Made by a program: the position numbers and the translations under genes. DNA of 64,000 bases from Blastococcus tunisiensis (GTDB lineage Bacteria; Actinomycetota; Actinomycetes; Mycobacteriales; Geodermatophilaceae). Where the stretch lies: positions 63,942 through 127,941 of the forward strand of contig NZ_FOND01000015.1 in NCBI RefSeq assembly GCF_900112815.1. Reading direction: 5' to 3'. Shown one piece after another: positions 59,258 to 64,000 of this stretch (its first letter is position 1; every line of letters begins with the position of its first letter). The notes beneath the pieces were generated by a model that had not been told where the DNA came from, ran no database searches, and worked only from the letters and a program-made list of their open reading frames with translations.

Positions 59258-60418
59258 TCAGCGCGGGACGTCGGGCAGCGCGTTGCGCTCGAACTCCCCG
59301 GCGTTCTGCCCGAGGGAGTCGCTGCGCAGGTAGGCCCACATCCGGTCGCCGGACACGTTGTCCAGGTACACGACGCTGGCCCGTCCCTCCATGCCCGTGC
59401 CCAGCACGGGCGCGGTGAGGAAGTCGATGCTCTCCGGCCGCAGGTTGCGCAGCGAGTAGGCCAGCCCCAGCAGGTCGGTGTTGCTGAGCGTGTCGTCCAC
59501 CGTCACCGCGCTGGTCACCGCGCGCAGCGCCGCGTCGAGCCGGCCGGGGTCGGTGAAGGTGTTCGAGCTGAACAGCTTGCCGAACATCGACTGCAGGTAC
59601 TGCTGCTGCCGCTTCACCCGGTCGAAGTCGCCGCCCGGCAGCCCGTAGCGCTGCCCGAGATACCAGCGGGCCTGGTCGCCGTCGAGGTGGTTCACGCCGG
59701 CCGGGAAGGTGTACGGCCCGTTGCTGGTCGTCTCCGCGACGACCACGTCCACCCCGCCCAGGTCGTCGGTCACCTGGATCAGCCCGTCGAAGTCGATGGC
59801 CACGTAGTGGTCGATGCGCACCTGGGTGAGCTGCTCGACGGTCTGGATCAGCAGGGACGGCCCACCGAACGCGTAGGCGGCATTGATCTTGTTCATCCCG
59901 CGGCCGGGGATGTCCACCCAGGAGTCGCGGGGGATGGAGATGAGCTGCGCGTGCTCCCGGTCGGCCGAGAAGCGGGCCAGCATGATCGCGTCCGACCGGC
60001 CGTCGGGGGTCTCCCCGGGCTCGAGCTCGGCGCGGGTGTCGGAACCGACCAGCAGGAAGGTCACCGGCTCCTCGGCAGCGGGCTCCTCGCCGGCCGGCAC
60101 CTCGGGCGTGGCCGGCGCGGGACGCGCCTCCTCGTCCAGGCCGTCGAACACGTCGGCGACCCGGTCGATGTTGCCGGCGTACCGCTCGGTGAGGAACCAC
60201 AGGCCGCCGCCGACGGTGAGCGCCAGCACCAGGCTGAGGACGCCGAGGCTGATCAGCACCCGGCGCAGTGGCCGGCGGCGCACGCCCGGGGGAGCGCTCG
60301 CGTCGCTTCGGATCTCGTCCGGAGCGGCCGTGCTGCCCCCGGTCCGGCCGCGGAAGAGGTCGCCGCCGTGCGGCTCGTCCACGTTCCTGCCGGAACCACT
60401 CGGCTCGTCGGCGCTCAT
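59258..60418 (-). CDS. LytR-CpsA-Psr family protein
   Basis: A 386-aa LCP ligase that transfers undecaprenyl-linked glycopolymers to the cell wall. A basic cytoplasmic segment and one helix (VLISLGVLSLVLALTVGGGLW, residues ~54-74) precede the extracellular LCP domain with FLLVGSDTR, GRSDAIMLARF, ISIPRDSWVDIPGRGMNKIN and AYAFGG. It fits attachment of the polymer encoded here. ATG 60418. Convergent with the 58348 gene. Confidence 0.92.
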   Translation of the reverse strand: MSADEPSGSGRNVDEPHGGDLFRGRTGGSTAAPDEIRSDASAPPGVRRRPLRRVLISLGVLSLVLALTVGGGLWFLTERYAGNIDRVADVFDGLDEEARPAPATPEVPAGEEPAAEEPVTFLLVGSDTRAELEPGETPDGRSDAIMLARFSADREHAQLISIPRDSWVDIPGRGMNKINAAYAFGGPSLLIQTVEQLTQVRIDHYVAIDFDGLIQVTDDLGGVDVVVAETTSNGPYTFPAGVNHLDGDQARWYLGQRYGLPGGDFDRVKRQQQYLQSMFGKLFSSNTFTDPGRLDAALRAVTSAVTVDDTLSNTDLLGLAYSLRNLRPESIDFLTAPVLGTGMEGRASVVYLDNVSGDRMWAYLRSDSLGQNAGEFERNALPDVPR

Positions 60419-60527
60419 GGGACCCCCGTCCGCTTGACGACGGCACCGAGGGTACGGGGATCGGCGCTGCGCCAGCCGCCGCTTCACTCCTGCGAGCGAG
60501 GCGGGATCCTGGCGGCCGGCCGGCCGG

Positions 60528-60689
60528 TCAGAGGCCGGGGCGGAACTCCCCGCAGCGGCACCGGTAGAGCGAGCCGTTGCCGTAGGGCTCCTCGCCGGCC
60601 CAGCGGAACCAGTGCACGTGCGATGTGCCGGCCGTCGCCACGGCAGCGCGCAGCAATCGCACGGGCGGCAGCTGACGTCGAGCGGTCAT
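60528..60689 (-). CDS. Small hypothetical protein (53 aa)
   Basis: A 53-aa protein ending in SLYRCRCGEFRPGL with the central segment TSHVHWFRWAGEEPYGNG. A strong GGAAGGAG ribosome-binding site precedes ATG 60689, which argues it is expressed. One CxC pair; function unknown. Confidence 0.6.
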   Translation of the reverse strand: MTARRQLPPVRLLRAAVATAGTSHVHWFRWAGEEPYGNGSLYRCRCGEFRPGL

Positions 60690-60739
60690 CACAGGCGCTC
60701 CTTCCAGGAGGAGAGGATGCCGCCCGGAGGGCGGATCGT

Positions 60740-60910
60740 CTAGCGGTAGCCGGCCGCCGACGTCGTCCACGCCTCCGGTACGAAGTCCGGGAGGGCTGCC
60801 GGGGCCGCCGCCGCCCGCCGGTCGGCCAGGCGGATGGTCCGCCCGATCAGCAGCGCCAGCGGCACGGCGGTGGCCACCCAGGCGCTCAGGAGGATCAGCA
60901 TCCAGCTCAT
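60740..60910 (-). CDS. Small membrane protein with GRTIRLADRR motif (56 aa)
   Basis: A 56-aa single-helix protein: MSWMLILLSAWVATAVPLAL, then LLIGRTIRLADRRAAAA and a short polar tail. The helix-G-x-x-x-RLA-x-RR module recurs in the products of 58348-59247 and 63447-63629. Stop is TAG. Probably paired with the 60528 gene in one transcript. Function unknown. Confidence 0.6.
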   Translation of the reverse strand: MSWMLILLSAWVATAVPLALLIGRTIRLADRRAAAAPAALPDFVPEAWTTSAAGYR

Positions 60911-60974
60911 GTGTCATTCCTAGGTTGACGGCCGATCTACTCCTCGATCCGACGCGGGCACAACATGCTGAAGC

Positions 60975-61093
60975 CCGGACCTGCTTTGGTCATCCGGGCC
61001 TCGCAGGGCCCGGATCGTGTGTCTCCTGTGAACCACGGGGACGACGAGGCTGGTGCGTCCCGGCCCGAACGGGTTGTCCGGCCCGTTCCGGAC
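60975..61093 (+). promoter_or_regulatory. Structured leader of UDP-glucose dehydrogenase gene
   Basis: Two sets of mutually exclusive hairpins. GCCCGGA (60975-60981) or GGCCCGGA (61009-61016) can each pair with TCCGGGCC (60995-61002). Further on, GAACGGG (61067-61073)/CCCGTTC (61082-61088) competes with GTCCGG (61076-61081)/CCGGAC (61088-61093). Shared arms are the layout of attenuators, but no known riboswitch is recognised. The 282-nt gap holds no gene that I can see. Confidence 0.45.
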
Positions 61094-61192
61094 TGGCATC
61101 GGGTGCGGGTGAGGATCTAGCGTCCGGGGCGACCAGCGGGCGCGGTCGGGAAGTGCAGTCCCGCTGTCTGACGTCGGACGGGGCAGGAACGC

Positions 61193-62512
61193 ATGAGAAT
61201 CTCGGTCATCGGCTGCGGCTACCTCGGGGCCGTGCACGCCGCCTCGATGGCGGAACTGGGGCACGACGTCGTCGGCATCGACGTCGACCAGCCCAAGATC
61301 GAGGCGCTGTCGCAGGCAAAGGCGCCGTTCTTCGAGCCCGGTTTCGAGGAGCTGCTCGCCCGCACCCTGGCGACCGGCCGGCTCCGGTTCTCCACCGACT
61401 TCGCCGATGCCGCCGGCGCTGCGGTGCACTTCGTCTGCGTCGGCACCCCGCAGAAGCGCGGCGAGTACGCCGCCGACATGCGCTACGTCCAGGGCGCGGT
61501 CGAGTCGCTGCTCGGTGTCCTGTCCGCCGGTGAGCTGGTGGTCGGCAAGTCCACCGTGCCGGTGGGCACGGCGGCCGGCCTGGCCGACCTGATCGAGGCC
61601 AAGGTCCCCGGCGCTCTGCTCGCCTGGAACCCCGAGTTCCTGCGCGAAGGGTTCGCCGTCCAGGACACGCTGCATCCCGACCGGCTGGTCTACGGCCTGC
61701 CCGCCGGCGCCGACGGCGACACCGCCCGCGCGCTGCTGGACGAGGTGTACGCGCCCATCGTCGAGCGCGGCACCCCCAAGGTGGAGAGCGACTACGCCAC
61801 CGCGGAGATGGTGAAGACGGCGGCGAACTCGTTCCTGGCCACCAAGATCTCCTTCATCAACGCCATGGCCGAGCTGTGCGAGGCCACCGGCGCCGACGTG
61901 AAGCTGCTGGCCGACGCCATCGGCTACGACGACCGGATCGGCCGCAAGTTCCTCAATGCCGGCCTCGGCTTCGGCGGGGGCTGCCTGCCCAAGGACATCC
62001 GCGCCTTCATGGCCCGCGCCGGCGAGCTGGGTGCTGACCAGGCTCTGACGTTCCTGCGCGAGGTCGACAACATCAACATGCGACGCCGCATCCGCATGGT
62101 CGAGCTGGCCCGCGAGGTCTGCGACGGCTCCCTGCTGGGCAAGCGGGTCGCAGTCCTGGGGGCGGCGTTCAAGCCCGACAGCGACGACATCCGCGACTCC
62201 CCTGCGCTCAACGTCGCCGCCCAGCTGCAGCTGCAGGGCGCCGTCGTGCAGGTGACCGACCCCGCCGCCGGGGACAACATCCGCCGCAGCTGGCCTCAGC
62301 TCGACGTGGTGGACACGGCGGAACAGGCGGCGGACCGTGCCGACGCCGTCCTCGTGCTGACGGAGTGGAAGCAGTACCGGGAGCTCGACCCGGTCGCCTT
62401 CGGCACGCTCGTCAAGCAGAAGCGCGTGCTGGACGGCCGCAACGCCCTCGACCGGGAGGCGTGGACGGCGGCCGGCTGGACCTACCGGGCACTGGGCCGC
62501 CGCGCCGGCTGA
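61193..62512 (+). CDS. ugd: UDP-glucose 6-dehydrogenase
   Basis: A 439-aa UDP-glucose/GDP-mannose dehydrogenase-family enzyme oxidising UDP-glucose twice to UDP-glucuronate, a precursor for acidic exopolysaccharide. NAD-binding ISVIGCGYLGAVHA lies at the N-terminus; STVPVGT, WNPEFLREGFAVQD and the catalytic Cys in FGGGCLPKD follow, and the C-terminal domain has AFKPDSDDIRDSP. ATG 61193 after a long structured leader. UDP-GlcNAc or GDP-mannose specificity cannot be fully excluded. Confidence 0.92.
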   Translation: MRISVIGCGYLGAVHAASMAELGHDVVGIDVDQPKIEALSQAKAPFFEPGFEELLARTLATGRLRFSTDFADAAGAAVHFVCVGTPQKRGEYAADMRYVQGAVESLLGVLSAGELVVGKSTVPVGTAAGLADLIEAKVPGALLAWNPEFLREGFAVQDTLHPDRLVYGLPAGADGDTARALLDEVYAPIVERGTPKVESDYATAEMVKTAANSFLATKISFINAMAELCEATGADVKLLADAIGYDDRIGRKFLNAGLGFGGGCLPKDIRAFMARAGELGADQALTFLREVDNINMRRRIRMVELAREVCDGSLLGKRVAVLGAAFKPDSDDIRDSPALNVAAQLQLQGAVVQVTDPAAGDNIRRSWPQLDVVDTAEQAADRADAVLVLTEWKQYRELDPVAFGTLVKQKRVLDGRNALDREAWTAAGWTYRALGRRAG

Positions 62513-62535
62513 GCGGCGTCGGGGATCCTCGACGC

Positions 62536-63327
62536 ATGCCGCCCCGCAGTGACTCCGACCTCGCCCGCGAGCTGGCGGCCTCCGCCGGTGCGCTCCTGCT
62601 GCAGGTGCGCGGCCGGCCTTTCGCCGATGCGGCCGCGCGCCAGGCCGCCGGCGACGCCGAGGCGCAGCGCTTCCTCGCCGGCCGGCTGGGGGAGCTGCGC
62701 CCCGGCGACGCCGTCCTCTCCGAGGAGGCGGCCGACGACGCCGTCCGGCTGGGCGCCGACAGGGTGTGGATCGTCGACCCGCTCGACGGCACCCGCGAGT
62801 TCGCCGAGCCCGGCCGCAGCGACTGGGCGGTGCACGTGGCCCTCTGGGAACGCGGCGAGCTGACCGCCGGTGCGGTCGCGATCCCGGCGGAGGGGCTCAC
62901 CCTGACCACGGGCGAGCCCCCGGCCGTCCCGGAGCGCGCCGACGGGCCGGTGCGGCTCGCGGTCAGCCGCAGCCGCCCCCCGGCCCTGGTGCAGGACCTG
63001 GCCGCGGCCCTCGGTGGTGAGCTGGTGCCGATGGGCTCGGCCGGCGTGAAGGCCATGGCGGTCGTGCGCGGGCAGGCCGACGCCTACGTGCACGGCGGCG
63101 GCCAGTACGAGTGGGACTCCGCCGCGCCGGTCGCCGTCGCCCGGGCCGCGGGGCTGCACACCAGCCGGCTCGACGGCACGCCGCTGCGCTACAACCAGCC
63201 CGACCCATGGCTGCCCGACCTGCTCATCTGCCGCCCGGAACTCGCCGATCGGCTGCTGGCCGCCCTCGCCGAACTGCCCCGCGCGGCAGCGCCGTCCCGG
63301 CCCAGCCACGGCGGAACCCACGGCTGA
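62536..63327 (+). CDS. cysQ: 3'(2'),5'-bisphosphate nucleotidase CysQ
   Basis: A 263-aa inositol-monophosphatase-fold enzyme that removes the 3' phosphate from PAP/PAPS, linked to sulfate assimilation. Metal-binding motifs: LSEEAADD, WIVDPLDGTREF and the C-terminal QYEWDSAAPVAVARAAG. The APS kinase fragment downstream (63714) supports the assignment. It starts 24 nt after the ugd stop. Confidence 0.9.
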   Translation: MPPRSDSDLARELAASAGALLLQVRGRPFADAAARQAAGDAEAQRFLAGRLGELRPGDAVLSEEAADDAVRLGADRVWIVDPLDGTREFAEPGRSDWAVHVALWERGELTAGAVAIPAEGLTLTTGEPPAVPERADGPVRLAVSRSRPPALVQDLAAALGGELVPMGSAGVKAMAVVRGQADAYVHGGGQYEWDSAAPVAVARAAGLHTSRLDGTPLRYNQPDPWLPDLLICRPELADRLLAALAELPRAAAPSRPSHGGTHG

Positions 63328-63356
63328 CCCACCAGGACGACGAGCTTCGGCCGAGG

Positions 63357-63412
63357 CGTTCCCGCGGGAACGCGGTCAAGACTCACGGCTTGACGACGCT
63401 CCCGCGGGAACG
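63357..63412. terminator. Bidirectional terminator between convergent genes
   Basis: A 24-bp inverted repeat (63357-63380 with 63389-63412, 21 of 24 pairs, 8-nt loop). Each arm also contains its own palindrome around TCCCGCGGGA (the left is a perfect 16-bp palindrome, 63357-63372). It lies between the convergent ends of cysQ and the small gene at 63447. Confidence 0.75.
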
Positions 63413-63446
63413 TCCGGCGCCCCGCAGACACGTCCCGGGGTGGCGG

Positions 63447-63629
63447 CTACCGGAGGGATGAGGAGAGGGTGCCGCTCCCGCCCGGGTGCCGGGGGCGCCG
63501 CCGGCGCTCGGCGCCCCCGCGGCGGAACCAGTCGCGCCGCTCGGCCAGGCGCAGCGCAGAGCCCAGCCACAGCGCGACGACGCACGCCGTTCCTGCCCAG
63601 GCCACGAGCAGCCAGCCCCACCACGCCAT
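63447..63629 (-). CDS. Small membrane protein with GSALRLAERR motif (60 aa)
   Basis: A 60-aa single-helix protein: MAWWGWLLVAWAGTACVVAL, then WLGSALRLAERRDWF and a basic tail. Same helix plus G-x-x-x-RLA-x-RR arrangement as the products at 58348-59247 and 60740-60910. A GAGGGCGA sequence upstream may serve as ribosome-binding site. Function unknown. Confidence 0.6.
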   Translation of the reverse strand: MAWWGWLLVAWAGTACVVALWLGSALRLAERRDWFRRGGAERRRRPRHPGGSGTLSSSLR

Positions 63630-63713
63630 CGGATCGCCCTCGATCCTCCACCCCGTGCACCTGCACGGTCCCCCGCGGATCCGGCGTCCGCAAGGGAGTT
63701 GCGCGCGTCTCGC

Positions 63714-64000
63714 TCAGGGGCGCAGCACGCCGTCCAGCACCTGGCGGGCGCACTCGTCGACGCCGCGGCCGGCGGTCTCGACGGTGACCTCGGCGTCGGT
63801 GGGCACCTCGTAGGGGTCGCTGATCCCGGTGAACGACGGGATCTCCCCGCGGCGTGCCTTCGCGTAGAGGCCCTTGCGGTCGCGGGCCTCGCAGTCGGCC
63901 AGCGAGGTGGCCACGTGCACCAGCACGAAGCTGCCCGGCCCGGCCTGCGCCTCCACCTCCCGGCGCACGGCGGCGCGCACCTCGGCGTACGGCGCGATCG
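63714..64000 (-). CDS. cysC: Adenylyl-sulfate (APS) kinase, C-terminal part
   Basis: The frame enters from the right window edge and ends at 63714; about 95 residues are visible. APS kinase signatures are [40 protein letters not shown] and [14 protein letters not shown]. It phosphorylates APS to PAPS. The N-terminal P-loop lies outside the window, so a fusion to sulfate adenylyltransferase (CysN or Sat type) cannot be excluded. Its product PAPS is the substrate family of the nearby CysQ. Confidence 0.88.
   Translation of the reverse strand, partial: IAPYAEVRAAVRREVEAQAGPGSFVLVHVATSLADCEARDRKGLYAKARRGEIPSFTGISDPYEVPTDAEVTVETAGRGVDECARQVLDGVLRP

Overview
The window is very GC-rich, uses GTG starts heavily and packs genes with many 4-nt GTGA/ATGA start-stop overlaps. 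Together with gpgS, GAF-ANTAR, NDMA-type alcohol dehydrogenase and an in-frame UAG at the selenocysteine site of formate dehydrogenase, this points to an actinobacterium of the Geodermatophilaceae (Blastococcus/Geodermatophilus type). The family assignment is inferred from gene content and the UAG codon, not from a marker-gene comparison.

Layout. 0.1-9.2 kb: Nudix hydrolase, menB, two convergent TetR regulators, an NDMA-type alcohol dehydrogenase, a HAD phosphatase, an array of five 83-85 bp palindrome-bearing repeats, then a glycerophosphodiesterase and gpgS. 9.4-15.1 kb: GAF-ANTAR regulator, small membrane proteins, and a coupled operon of metallo-beta-lactamase-fold hydrolase, DedA protein and membrane-anchored AlkP-superfamily enzyme. 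15.2-19.8 kb: two coupled c-di-GMP proteins with opposite degenerate domains. 20.2-24.6 kb: repeat-rich secreted protein, small genes, a MazF-type toxin-antitoxin pair, and an SGNH-like protein lacking its serine. 24.7-30.2 kb: formate dehydrogenase operon (alpha, four-cluster ferredoxin beta, NrfD). 30.2-30.9 kb: a VapBC pair. 31.1-62.5 kb: a large exopolysaccharide locus. 62.5-64 kb: cysQ and the C-terminal end of an APS kinase.

The most striking element is the formate dehydrogenase alpha gene. Its reading frame is interrupted once, by UAG (25257-25259), at exactly the position that is Sec or Cys in homologues (NQAR-I-[U]-HS). Eleven nucleotides downstream starts a 7-bp stem with a GGUCU loop (25271-25289), matching the bacterial SECIS in loop sequence and spacing. 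At least eight other genes here end in UAG, so UAG has two context-dependent meanings. The tRNA-Sec and sel genes are not in the window.

The exopolysaccharide locus holds sugar-nucleotide enzymes (epimerase, UDP-glucose dehydrogenase), many glycosyltransferases (GT2, GT4, core-2/I-branching-like, GT11 fucosyltransferase-like, WecG/TagA-like), two flippases, a Wzz-like chain-length protein, a Wzy-like polymerase/ligase, two CE4 deacetylases, an acyltransferase, a GH16 lipoprotein and an LCP attachment enzyme. Roughly 51-58 kb reads visibly less GC-extreme than the flanks, as expected of a variable glycan cassette. Together these genes look able to make, polymerise, export, modify and anchor a complex surface polymer.
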